This document shows, one piece after another, positions 1-6,920 of a DNA stretch of 10,942 nucleotides. The stretch is from positions 1 through 10,942 of the forward strand of contig SCTD01000022.1 in assembly GCA_004299215.1 (NCBI GenBank), read 5' to 3'. Position numbers and translations under genes: made by a program. Each line of letters begins with the position of its first letter. Within the stretch, counting starts at the first letter, position 1. The stretch comes from Frankiales bacterium. Lineage in GTDB: Bacteria; Actinomycetota; Actinomycetes; Mycobacteriales; SCTD01. Under the pieces are notes generated by a model. It was not told the origin of the DNA, did no database searches, and worked only from the letters and a program-made list of their open reading frames with translations.

Positions 1-1511
1 AGCGGCAGGTCGAGGGCGGCGGGCCGGGGCGCGAAGGCCGCCGCGGCGCCCAGCGCGACGAGCAGCGCGAGGGCCGCGGTGTGCGGGAGGTCGAGCCCCA
101 CAGGCAGCGTGACCGCGGCGGCCAGCAGGAGGACACCCGCAGGCACGGCCGGATCCGTGCGGTGGAGGGCGAGCCCGGCTCCGACCGCGGCGGTCGCGGC
201 TGCTGCCAGCACCGCCGGCGTGACGAGCGTGCCCTCCCACAGCAGCCCGTCGGCGAGGGCCGCGCGGGCGGACGCGCCGTCGGGCAGCTCCCAGCGGTTG
301 CCGAGCCAGGTCAGCGGTGCGAGGACGGCGACGACGGCGTGCTGCGCCACGGCGAGCGCGGACGCGCCGGCGACGGCGAGCGCGCCCAGCACCGGTCCCG
401 TGCGGAGCTGTCGGGGGAGCAGCGCCGCCGCCTGGACGGCGATCAGCGCCACCGCCGCCGGCACCAGGGGTGCCTGGGCGTCGGACAGGTCGGGCCGGGC
501 CACCGCGTGCGCCGCGAGGGCGACGGCCCCGACGGGGACCGCGGAGAGCAGCAGCCGCCAGCCGGCGTCGCGGACGAGAACAGCGGCCCCGGTCACCACG
601 GCAGCCAGGCACAGCAGCGCGACGGCCCCTGGCCGCGGTTCCGTGCCCAGTGCCGCTCCCGCCGCCGCGATGCCGGCGGTGGCGGTGACGGCGGCACCGG
701 CGCCCGTCAGCGTCGCCACCACGTCGGGCCGCGCCCGGCCACGGGCGGTCAGCAGCGTCAGGACGGCCAGGTCGGCGGCGGCCAGCGCGGTCAGCCAGAG
801 GGCGGTCGTCGCCGAGGGCGGCCTCGCGTCGAGGAGGAGCAGCGGGACGGGCAGCTGCGCCAGCAGGACGGCGGCGATCCGGGCCACCCGGACGGAGACG
901 AGCGTCGCGTACCCCGCCGACAGCAGGGACAGCACCGCTGCGCTGCCGGCGGCGTACCGGAGTCCGCTCGCGTCCTCGGCCAGCCCGAGCGTGCGCAGGC
1001 CGTAGGCGTCGAGCGCGGCCAGGGCCAGCGTCACCGCTGCCAGCGTCTCGGCGGTGGAGCTCAGGCCGCGGATCCGGGCGCGGGGCACCGCCAGCCCGGC
1101 CACGACCGTCAGGGTCAGCAGCACCGCCGCCCGCCCGCCGGCCCCCAGCCGCTCGTAGGTGACCGCCGCGAAGACGACCGCGGCCACCGCGAGCAGCAGG
1201 CCGCCGAGGCCGAGCAGGGCGTTCGACGTCCGCTTCGGGGTCCACTCGGCACGCGGGACGGCAGCGGCCGGGACAGCGGTGGGCCCGACGGCAGGCTCTG
1301 CCCGGAGCGCCGCGAGCAGCGTCTCGCGCTCCGCGAGCAGCCGGCGCCGGTGCTGGTTCAGCCGCAGCAGCTCGCTGTCGACCTCCCACAGCCGCGCTGC
1401 CTCCGGTCCGCGCAGCCGCAGGCCGCAGGCCGGGCAGGAGCCGGTGCCGGGCAGCGGCGCGCTGCAGCCCGGGCAGCGGGTCGCGTCGGGGGTGGTCACG
1501 GCGGCGATCAT
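1..1511 (-). CDS. Zinc-ribbon polytopic membrane protein, SCO7613 C-terminal-domain type (partial, C-terminus outside window)
   Basis: About 503 residues are visible, read from an ATG at 1511; the frame stays open to the left edge, so the C-terminus is missing. The N-terminus has two CxxC pairs (Cys13/Cys16 and Cys26/Cys29), a typical short zinc ribbon. A charged, Leu/Arg/Glu-rich helix that could form a coiled coil follows at about residues 38-71. From about residue 98 onward the protein is a long series of Ala/Leu/Val-rich hydrophobic segments broken by short Arg- or Asp-containing loops, so it is a multi-pass membrane protein. This architecture matches the actinobacterial proteins annotated as 'SCO7613 C-terminal domain-containing membrane protein', whose function is unknown. 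The start lies 13 bp after the stop of the CoA-binding gene, suggesting one transcript with ugd. The nearest GGAG is about 17 bases from the ATG, so the start is uncertain; a GTG four codons downstream is an alternative. The gene is real with high confidence; no function is assigned. Confidence 0.85.
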   Translation of the reverse strand, partial: MIAAVTTPDATRCPGCSAPLPGTGSCPACGLRLRGPEAARLWEVDSELLRLNQHRRRLLAERETLLAALRAEPAVGPTAVPAAAVPRAEWTPKRTSNALLGLGGLLLAVAAVVFAAVTYERLGAGGRAAVLLTLTVVAGLAVPRARIRGLSSTAETLAAVTLALAALDAYGLRTLGLAEDASGLRYAAGSAAVLSLLSAGYATLVSVRVARIAAVLLAQLPVPLLLLDARPPSATTALWLTALAAADLAVLTLLTARGRARPDVVATLTGAGAAVTATAGIAAAGAALGTEPRPGAVALLCLAAVVTGAAVLVRDAGWRLLLSAVPVGAVALAAHAVARPDLSDAQAPLVPAAVALIAVQAAALLPRQLRTGPVLGALAVAGASALAVAQHAVVAVLAPLTWLGNRWELPDGASARAALADGLLWEGTLVTPAVLAAAATAAVGAGLALHRTDPAVPAGVLLLAAAVTLPVGLDLPHTAALALLVALGAAAAFAPRPAALDLP

Positions 1512-1524
1512 GCCGTGCCGGGAG

Positions 1525-1917
1525 TCATCTCCAGTCGATCTTCGGGCAGCGGTCCATGACCACCTCGAGCCCGGCGGCCTCGGCGCGCGCCGCTGCGTCC
1601 TCGTCGACGACCCCCAGCTGCAGCCACACGGCCTTCGCGCCCTTGTCGATCGCCTCGTCGACGACCGGTCCGACCAGCTCGGAGCGGACGAAGCAGTCGA
1701 CGACGTCGACGTCGAAGGGGATGTCGGCCAGCCGCTGGTAGCCCGGCTCGCCGAGCACGGTCTCGGCCCTCGGGTGCACCGGGACGACCCGGCGGCCGCG
1801 GGCTTGCAGGAAGGCGGCGACGCCGTACGCCTCGCGGGCCCGGTTGGTGGACAGCCCGACGACCGCCCAGGTGGGCATCGCCAGGACGCGGTCGACGGTG
1901 GCGCGGTCGCCGAGCAT
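1525..1917 (-). CDS. CoA-binding domain protein (CoA_binding_2 / YccU type)
   Basis: This is a 130-residue single-domain protein. It opens with a Rossmann-like strand and glycine loop (AVVGLSTNRAREAYG, about residues 18-32), followed by a helix and RRVVPVHP. The conserved middle (DIPFDVDVVDCFVRSE) and the end (VWLQLGVVDEDAAARAEAAG, then VVMDRCPKIDW) are hallmarks of the CoA_binding_2 family, the stand-alone relatives of the succinyl-CoA synthetase alpha-subunit CoA-binding domain. The length is normal for the family. The ATG at 1917 shares its first base with the last base of the ugd TGA stop, so translation is probably coupled to ugd. A GTG one codon upstream is also possible. Members bind CoA, but their physiological role is not established. 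The operon position suggests co-expression with ugd, not necessarily a sugar-related role. Confidence 0.9.
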   Translation of the reverse strand: MLGDRATVDRVLAMPTWAVVGLSTNRAREAYGVAAFLQARGRRVVPVHPRAETVLGEPGYQRLADIPFDVDVVDCFVRSELVGPVVDEAIDKGAKAVWLQLGVVDEDAAARAEAAGLEVVMDRCPKIDWR

Positions 1918-3260
1918 CACGGGCGGCCGAGGGCGCGGTAGGTCCAGCCGGCCGTGCGCCAGAGGTCGGGGTCGAGGGCGTTGCGGCCGTCGACGATGAG
2001 CCTCTGCGCGACGACCTCGGACAGCACGCTCGGGTCCATCTCGCGGAACTCGGCCCACTCGGTGAGGTGCAGCACGATGTCGGCGCCGCGGGCCGCCTCG
2101 ACGGCGGAGTCGCGGTAGCCGAGCTCGGGGTGCTTGACCCGGGCGTTGTCCATCGCCTCCGGGTCGTAGACGCAGACGGCGGCGCCCTGCTTCTGGATCG
2201 TGGCCGCGACGTCGAGCGCCGGGCTGTCGCGGATGTCGTCGCTGTTGGGCTTGAAGGCGGCCCCGAGGACGGCGACCTTCATGCCGCCGAAGGAGCCGCC
2301 GATCTGCTCGCGGGCCAGGTCGATCATCCGCGCCCGGCGGCGCAGGTTGATGGCGTCGACCTCCTTGAGGAAGCTCAGCGCCTGGTCGACGCCGAGCTCG
2401 CCGGCGCGCGCCATGAAGGCCCGGATGTCCTTGGGCAGGCAGCCGCCGCCGAAGCCCAGCCCGGCGTGCAGGAACCGCCCGCCGATGCGGGTGTCGTAGG
2501 ACAGCGCCTTGCTCAGCATCGTCACGTCGCCGCCGGTGGCCTCGCAGACCTCGGCCATCGCGTTGATGAAGGAGATCTTCGTGGCGAGGAAGGCGTTGGC
2601 GGCGACCTTCACGAGCTGGGCGGTCGCGAAGTCCGTCACGACGACCGGGGCGGCGCGGCCCTGGTCGCCGTCGAGGATCGGCCGGAACGCCGCGCGGAGC
2701 TGCTCCTCGGCCTTCGCCGAGCGGACGCCGAAGACGAGCCGGTCGGGGGTGATGGTGTCCTCGACGGCGAAGCCCTCGCGCAGGAACTCGGGGTTCCAGG
2801 CCAGCTCGACCTCGTCGCCGCGTGCCGCCGCGATCTGCTCCGCGAGCCGCTCGGCGGTGCCGGCCGGGACCGTCGACTTGCCGACGAGCAGCGAGCCCGG
2901 CTTGGCGTGCGGGACGAGGGAGGTGAAGGCCGCATCGACGTACGTCATGTCGGCGGCGTACTCGCCCTTCTTCTGCGGCGTCCCCACGCAGACGAAGTGC
3001 ACGTCGCCGAAGGCGCCGGCCTCCTCGTAGGAGGTGGTGAAGCGCAGCCGGCCGGTGTCGAGGTTCTTCTGCAGCAGCTCGGGCAGGCCGGGCTCGTAGA
3101 ACGGGACGCGCCCCGACTGCAGCGCCTCGACCTTGTCCGGGAGCACGTCGAGGCCGAGCACCTCGAAGCCCAGCTCGGCCATGCACACGGCGTGCGTCGC
3201 ACCCAGGTAGCCGGTGCCGATCACGGTCAGTCGGGGGCGCCCGGAGTCGTGGACAGTCAT
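1917..3260 (-). CDS. ugd: UDP-glucose 6-dehydrogenase (UDP-glucose/GDP-mannose dehydrogenase family)
   Basis: The predicted protein is 447 residues, normal for the family. It would oxidise UDP-glucose to UDP-glucuronate with two NAD+ in the cytoplasm, supplying acidic sugars for surface polysaccharide. The N-terminal NAD-binding domain starts with VIGTGYLG (about residues 13-20) and contains CVGTPQ (91-96) and STVPAGT (129-135). NPEFLREGFAVEDT (156-169) and KVAANAFLATKISFINA (218-234) belong to the central substrate-binding part. The catalytic cysteine is Cys274 in GFGGGCLPKD. The C-terminal UDP-binding domain has AFKPNSDDIRDSP and ends near IVDGRNALDP. I chose the ATG at 3260 because the GTGYLG motif then lies at the usual distance from the N-terminus; an upstream in-frame ATG at 3299 would add 13 poorly conserved residues and cover the promoter. 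It heads an apparent three-gene minus-strand operon. Specificity for UDP-glucose rather than another NDP-sugar (UDP-ManNAc, GDP-mannose) is inferred from overall similarity. Confidence 0.92.
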   Translation of the reverse strand: MTVHDSGRPRLTVIGTGYLGATHAVCMAELGFEVLGLDVLPDKVEALQSGRVPFYEPGLPELLQKNLDTGRLRFTTSYEEAGAFGDVHFVCVGTPQKKGEYAADMTYVDAAFTSLVPHAKPGSLLVGKSTVPAGTAERLAEQIAAARGDEVELAWNPEFLREGFAVEDTITPDRLVFGVRSAKAEEQLRAAFRPILDGDQGRAAPVVVTDFATAQLVKVAANAFLATKISFINAMAEVCEATGGDVTMLSKALSYDTRIGGRFLHAGLGFGGGCLPKDIRAFMARAGELGVDQALSFLKEVDAINLRRRARMIDLAREQIGGSFGGMKVAVLGAAFKPNSDDIRDSPALDVAATIQKQGAAVCVYDPEAMDNARVKHPELGYRDSAVEAARGADIVLHLTEWAEFREMDPSVLSEVVAQRLIVDGRNALDPDLWRTAGWTYRALGRP

Positions 3261-3267
3261 GGGCACG

Positions 3268-3273
3268 AGGGTA
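3268..3273 (-). promoter_or_regulatory. Candidate -10 box for ugd (leaderless)
   Basis: TACCCT, read on the minus strand, fits the actinobacterial TANNNT -10 pattern. It ends 7 bases before the ugd ATG, so transcription would begin at or one base before the start codon. No Shine-Dalgarno sequence is visible in front of this ATG, which agrees with a leaderless transcript. No clear -35 hexamer is present. This is predicted from pattern and spacing only. Confidence 0.45.
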
Positions 3274-3307
3274 GTGGCGCCGCCGAGCCGCCCTCCCACG
3301 GCCCGAA

Positions 3308-3313
3308 TACGCT
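3308..3313 (+). promoter_or_regulatory. Candidate -10 box for the acyl-CoA dehydrogenase gene (leaderless)
   Basis: TACGCT on the plus strand fits TANNNT and ends 6 bases before the ATG at 3320, which places the predicted +1 on the A of the start codon. The GAGG at 3314-3317 is too close to the ATG to be a good ribosome-binding site. A recognisable -35 box is lacking. Confidence 0.5.
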
Positions 3314-3319
3314 GAGGTC

Positions 3320-4483
3320 ATGAGCACCGGTGACCCGTCCTACTCCCTCTACGGCCTCACCGAGGAGCACCAGCTGCTGCGCGCGTCCGTGCGCGAGCTG
3401 GCGGAGGACAAGATCGCGCCGCGCGCGACCGAGATCGACGAGGCCGCGGAGTACCCGTGGGACGTGCACGACGCCCTGAGGAAGGCCGATCTGCTCGCCC
3501 TGCACGTGCCGGAGGAGTACGGCGGGCCGGGCGCCGACCGGATCGCGCACTCGATCGTGGTCGAGGAGATCGCGCGGGTCTGCGCGTCGAGCTCGCTCAT
3601 CGTGGCGGGCAACAAGCTCGGCACGATGGGGCTGATCCTGTCCGGCAGCGAGGAGCTCAAGCAGCGCTACCTCCCGCAGGTGGCCGCCGGCACCGCGACG
3701 TTCTCGTACGGCCTCTCCGAGCGCGAGGCGGGCTCGGACGCCGCGTCGATGAAGACCCGGGCGGTGCGCGACGGCGACTCCTACATCCTCAACGGCACCA
3801 AGTGCTGGATCACCGGCGCCGGCGTCAACACCCACTACACGGTCATGGCGAGCACCGACCCGAGCCGGGGCCCCAAGGGCATCTCCGCCTTCGTCGTGCA
3901 CGCCGACGACCCCGGCTTCTCCGTCGGCACCAAGGAGCGCAAGATGGGGATCAAGGGGTCCCCCACCTGCGAGATCTACTTCGAGGACTGCCGGATCCCT
4001 GCCGACCGGATGATCGGCGACGAGGGCACGGGCTTCCTCACGACGCTCAAGACGCTGGACCACACCCGCTCGATGATCGGCGCGCAGGCCGTCGGGATCG
4101 CGCAGGGAGCGCTCGACGCGAGCATCGCCTACGTCAAGGAGCGCAGGCAGTTCGGCAAGGCGATCGCCGACTTCCAGGGCGTGCAGTTCATGCTCGCCGA
4201 CATGGCGATGCGGGTCGAGGCCGCGCGCCAGCTCGTCTACGTCGCGAACGCCAGCGCCGAGCGCGGCGACCCCGACCTGACCTTCCTGTCGAGCGCCTCG
4301 AAGACCTTCGCCTCCGACACGGCGATGTCGGTGACCACGGACGCCGTGCAGCTGTTCGGCGGCTACGGCTACACCCGGGACTTCCCGGTCGAGCGGATGA
4401 TGCGCGACGCGAAGATCACCCAGATCTACGAGGGCACGAACCAGATCCAGCGGATGGTGATGGCGCGCCAGCTGCTCAAGTAG
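3320..4483 (+). CDS. Acyl-CoA dehydrogenase (FadE25-like)
   Basis: A 387-residue flavoenzyme of the acyl-CoA dehydrogenase family, which introduces the alpha,beta double bond in acyl-CoA and passes electrons to an electron-transfer flavoprotein. The order of domains is standard: an N-terminal helical domain, a middle beta domain carrying the signature YGLSEREAGSDAASMKTRA (about residues 130-148) and KCWITGAG (161-168), and a C-terminal helical domain with RRQFGKAIADFQGVQFMLADMA (275-296). The FAD-binding signature QLFGGYGYTRDFPVERMMRDAKI is at 344-366, and the catalytic base is Glu371 in IYEGTNQIQ. The sequence closely resembles M. tuberculosis FadE25 as I remember it, including EERKMGIKGSPT-like and LDHTR-IGAQAVGIAQGALDA segments. 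Exact acyl specificity (short-chain, branched-chain or steroid side-chain) cannot be read from the sequence. It is divergent from ugd and ends with an 8-bp tail-to-tail overlap with the SNF2 gene. Confidence 0.95.
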   Translation: MSTGDPSYSLYGLTEEHQLLRASVRELAEDKIAPRATEIDEAAEYPWDVHDALRKADLLALHVPEEYGGPGADRIAHSIVVEEIARVCASSSLIVAGNKLGTMGLILSGSEELKQRYLPQVAAGTATFSYGLSEREAGSDAASMKTRAVRDGDSYILNGTKCWITGAGVNTHYTVMASTDPSRGPKGISAFVVHADDPGFSVGTKERKMGIKGSPTCEIYFEDCRIPADRMIGDEGTGFLTTLKTLDHTRSMIGAQAVGIAQGALDASIAYVKERRQFGKAIADFQGVQFMLADMAMRVEAARQLVYVANASAERGDPDLTFLSSASKTFASDTAMSVTTDAVQLFGGYGYTRDFPVERMMRDAKITQIYEGTNQIQRMVMARQLLK

Positions 4484-6611
4484 GCAGCACGTCGCCTTCC
4501 TCGACGAGGGCGTCGGTGAGCAGGGTGACGAGCGCCTCGAGCTGCACGTCGACCGAGGAGGCGATCTCCTCGTCCGACCCGTCGAGCGCGCGGGCCGCGA
4601 GGCCGGCCTTGCTGTCGATGAGCTCGGCGATCCGGGCGTCGATCGTCTGCGCCGCGATGACGCGCCAGGCCGTGACCGGCTGGTCCTGGCCGATCCGGTG
4701 CACCCGGTCGATGGCCTGCGTCTGCTCGGCGTCGGTCCACGACAGCTCGGCCAGCACGACGTTGGAGGCGACCTGCAGGTTGAGGCCGACGCCGGCGGCC
4801 ATCAGCGAGCACACGACGATCGAGACGCCGGGGTCGTTCGTGAAGGCGTCGATCGCCTTCTGGCGCGCCCGCGGGGTCTGGTCGCCGCGGATGGACGTGA
4901 AGCCGATGCCGCGCTGGGCGAAGGTGTCCTGGGCGGCGTCCATGACGTCGACGTGCTTGGCGAAGAAGACCACCTTGCCGACGGCACGCGCCAGCTGGGC
5001 GGTGTAGTCGGCGGCGAGGCCCGCCTTCGCCTGACCGATCCGGCGCATCATCGTGAAGACGTTCTCGCCGGTCGACTCCTCGTTGGTGTCCATCCGCTCC
5101 CACGTGGCCACGCGGCGGACCAGGTCGACGTCGATCCGCTGAGCTGTCAGGCCGGGATCGCGGGCCTCGAGCGCGCTGCGGTAGCGCTTGACCAGGCGGC
5201 GGGCCAGCGTCCGCTCGGCCTCGCGGATCGACCGGCCCAGGGCGCCCTCGAGCTCGACCGGCAGGTCGGCGATGCGGCGCGCGGGGATGTCGGCGGCCAC
5301 GTCCACCTTGCGCCGCCGGACGATGCCCATGTCGATGACCGCGCTGCGCGCCGCCGGGTAGAAGTCGACGTCGGCCGGGGTCAGCCCGATCTCCTCGAGC
5401 CGCTCCAGCAGCTCGGCCTGCGGCTCCTTGTCGTCGATCCAGCCGAGGAACTCCCAGATGGCGAGGAAGTCCTCGATGTCGTTGATCAGCGGGGTGCCGG
5501 TCAGCGCCATCAGCAGCGGCCGGACGGTGCGCTGGCGGATCCGCTTGGAGAGCTCCAGCACGTGCCGGGAGCGCTGCGAGGTCTTGTTCTTGATGAAGTG
5601 CGCCTCGTCGACGACCATCCCGCGGAAGCCCAGGTTGCCCAGCCAGCCGACGTGCCGGTCGAGGATCTCGTAGTTGACGATCACCACGTCCGAGAAGGCG
5701 TCGACGGTGTCGCCGTCGCCGTGCACGACGGTGGCGGGGTGACGGGGTGTCCAGATGCCCGCCTCGCGCGCCCAGTTGGTCTTCACGACGTTGGGCACCA
5801 CGACCAGCAGCGGGAAGGCACCCGCGGCCTCGGCGGCCAGCAGCGCCTGCGCGGTCTTGCCGAGGCCCGGCTCGTCCGCGAGCAGGAAGGTGCGGTGCCC
5901 CTCGGCGGCGGCGGCGACGACCTGCGCCTGGTGCGGCATGAGCTCCCGCCCGCCCGGCGCCAGCAGCGACCGGGGCGGCGGCAGCGCCATGCACGAGCTC
6001 GCGCCGCCCGAGGCGCTCTCGAAGGCCCGCAGCAGCGGGCCGAGCAGCTCCCACGTCGCGAGCCGCCGAGGCCGGGCCACGGCGGGGCGGGGCGCCGAGA
6101 AGTCCGGCTCCAGGAAGGGGTTGGCCAGCTGCCGCGAGATGACCGACTGCGGCACCACCGCACGGTCGGGGCGGCCGGAAGGGGCGCTGAACGGGGTGGC
6201 GGTCGTCGGGGCCGCGGGCTCCTCCGCCGGCTCGAGCCCGGCCGCGGTGCGCAGCTCCCGCAGCGCGGTGCGCGTGCCCTGCAGCAGCTCGGCGTCGTCG
6301 GTGAGCAGCGCCAGCAGCGAGCCGTCGCGCGCGGCGGTGCGCGCCAGGCCGGTCGCGACCCGCTCGATGCGCTTGAGCGCGTCGGAGCGCCGGGCCTCGC
6401 TCAGCTCGCTCGCCTGGACCCGGGCCCGCTCCTCGCGGACGAGCAGCGCCACGGCCTGGAACGACGTACGCGTGGAGGGCCGCACCTTGCCGCGCTGGAC
6501 GGCCAGCTCGATGTCGCGGACGGCCTTGGCGAGCACGGGCAGCAGCCCCTCCTCGCGTCCGCGCGCCGACCGTGCGGAGGACGTGGACGGACGCCGGTCT
6601 CGCGTGGCCAC
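4476..6611 (-). CDS. SNF2-family DEAD/DEAH-box helicase / DNA translocase
   Basis: A 711-residue superfamily-2 ATPase. Motifs in order: Walker A in LADEPGLGKTAQAL (about residues 244-257), motif Ia near VVPNVVKTNW (271-280), DEAH motif II (335-338), motif III LTGTPLIN (370-377), motif V AAGVGLNLQ (605-613) and motif VI QAIDRVHRIGQ (632-642). The pattern with RVHRIGQ is that of SNF2 enzymes, which translocate on double-stranded DNA and generally do not unwind it. The first ~220 residues are Ala/Arg/Glu-rich and probably helical, with a Pro-rich linker at about 125-185, and match no domain I recognise. No Zn-finger, HNH or methyltransferase domain is fused. I chose the GTG start because a strong GGAGGGGAGGG (6615-6625) precedes it; the frame is open upstream to 7067 but that stretch has random composition and crosses a regulatory region. 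Neighbours give no pathway link; DNA repair or transcription roles are possible. Confidence 0.92.
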   Translation of the reverse strand: MATRDRRPSTSSARSARGREEGLLPVLAKAVRDIELAVQRGKVRPSTRTSFQAVALLVREERARVQASELSEARRSDALKRIERVATGLARTAARDGSLLALLTDDAELLQGTRTALRELRTAAGLEPAEEPAAPTTATPFSAPSGRPDRAVVPQSVISRQLANPFLEPDFSAPRPAVARPRRLATWELLGPLLRAFESASGGASSCMALPPPRSLLAPGGRELMPHQAQVVAAAAEGHRTFLLADEPGLGKTAQALLAAEAAGAFPLLVVVPNVVKTNWAREAGIWTPRHPATVVHGDGDTVDAFSDVVIVNYEILDRHVGWLGNLGFRGMVVDEAHFIKNKTSQRSRHVLELSKRIRQRTVRPLLMALTGTPLINDIEDFLAIWEFLGWIDDKEPQAELLERLEEIGLTPADVDFYPAARSAVIDMGIVRRRKVDVAADIPARRIADLPVELEGALGRSIREAERTLARRLVKRYRSALEARDPGLTAQRIDVDLVRRVATWERMDTNEESTGENVFTMMRRIGQAKAGLAADYTAQLARAVGKVVFFAKHVDVMDAAQDTFAQRGIGFTSIRGDQTPRARQKAIDAFTNDPGVSIVVCSLMAAGVGLNLQVASNVVLAELSWTDAEQTQAIDRVHRIGQDQPVTAWRVIAAQTIDARIAELIDSKAGLAARALDGSDEEIASSVDVQLEALVTLLTDALVEEGDVLPT

Positions 6612-6614
6612 GGT

Positions 6615-6625
6615 CCCTCCCCTCC
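6615..6625 (-). promoter_or_regulatory. Strong ribosome-binding site setting the SNF2 GTG start
   Basis: Read on the minus strand, GGAGGGGAGGG lies 3 bases before the GTG at 6611, giving two overlapping Shine-Dalgarno matches at 3- and 7-8-base spacing. It is the main reason for preferring this start over upstream in-frame codons. Confidence 0.7.
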
Positions 6626-6632
6626 GACATGC

Positions 6633-6655
6633 CGATCGGCGAACGGCGCCGATCG
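6633..6655. repeat. Perfect 9-bp inverted repeat upstream of the SNF2 ribosome-binding site
   Basis: CGATCGGCG at 6633-6641 and its exact reverse complement CGCCGATCG at 6647-6655 flank a 5-base spacer. The repeat sits 7 bases upstream of the SNF2 Shine-Dalgarno stretch. It could be an operator for a dimeric regulator or an mRNA hairpin in the leader. The repeat itself is certain; its function is inferred. Confidence 0.6.
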
Positions 6656-6673
6656 ACGACGTACGCCGGGATC

Positions 6674-6688
6674 GCCCCTGAGCGGGGC
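6674..6688. repeat. Small GC hairpin (5-bp stem) in the SNF2 leader region
   Basis: GCCCC at 6674-6678 and GGGGC at 6684-6688 can pair around a 5-base loop. On its own this is weak in such GC-rich DNA, but it is one of a series of hairpins in this spacer. Confidence 0.35.
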
Positions 6689-6698
6689 TGCCGTCGGC

Positions 6699-6740
6699 CT
6701 CGTCGTGCCCGCGCACGCGGCTCGTCCGTAGGACGACGAG
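6699..6740. repeat. Overlapping, mutually exclusive inverted repeats
   Basis: CTCGTCGT (6699-6706) is exactly complementary to ACGACGAG (6733-6740), with a 26-base loop. Inside it, TCGTCC (6722-6727) can pair with GGACGA (6731-6736) around a 3-base loop. The two structures share 6733-6736, so only one can form at a time. The complementarity is seen directly; any switching role is speculative. Confidence 0.4.
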
Positions 6741-6756
6741 CGGGCGTGCAGGACCC

Positions 6757-6762
6757 AGCGTA
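6757..6762 (-). promoter_or_regulatory. Weak candidate -10 box for the SNF2 gene
   Basis: TACGCT on the minus strand is identical to the box proposed for the acyl-CoA dehydrogenase gene. It would start a transcript near 6750 with a leader of roughly 140 bases carrying the hairpins described here. No -35 hexamer supports it. Confidence 0.25.
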
Positions 6763-6907
6763 CGGGGCCGCCCTGCCGACGGGTGCAGCGCCACCCGCGG
6801 GCAGCGTGCGCGACGGGTACAAGCGGGTCGATCACGGGCATCCTCACCCGTTCGGCCCTGCGGGCACTGGTCCAGGCAGCCGATGCAGACAGCGTCCGTT
6901 CCGACCA

Positions 6908-6913
6908 GAGGAG
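6908..6913 (+). promoter_or_regulatory. Ribosome-binding site of the 66-residue gene
   Basis: GAGGAG lies 7 bases before the GTG at 6921, good Shine-Dalgarno spacing. It fixes the start of a small gene that lacks a nearby ATG. Confidence 0.65.
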
Positions 6914-6920
6914 CCTCGAC

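Larger units (their letters stand above)
6612..6920. other. Divergent intergenic spacer with several inverted repeats
   Basis: This 309-bp non-coding stretch separates the minus-strand SNF2 gene from the plus-strand small gene. It holds the SNF2 ribosome-binding site, a 9-bp perfect inverted repeat, two shorter hairpins and one candidate minus-strand -10 box, all inside about 6612-6765. The right half (about 6765-6900) shows no clear promoter element; no good TANNNT box was found for the plus-strand gene. No tRNA or known riboswitch fold was recognised. Confidence 0.6.

Noticed and set aside
81..1559. Long plus-strand open frames opposite the zinc-ribbon membrane protein.
   Set aside because: They are low-complexity (Gly/Arg/Ala/Gln-rich) shadows of a minus-strand gene in GC-rich DNA; the minus-strand frame gives a coherent zinc ribbon and membrane segments.
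2067..3323. A 418-codon plus-strand open frame opposite ugd.
   Set aside because: No recognisable motif; it mirrors ugd and would run through the divergent promoter into the next gene's start.
4698..6731. A 677-codon plus-strand open frame opposite the SNF2 gene.
   Set aside because: Composition is repetitive and domain-free, while the opposite strand carries all SNF2 motifs in order.
6642..6900. A tRNA or known riboswitch in the 309-bp spacer.
   Set aside because: No cloverleaf, GTTCGANNC-type T-loop context or known aptamer pattern could be aligned; only separate short hairpins are visible.
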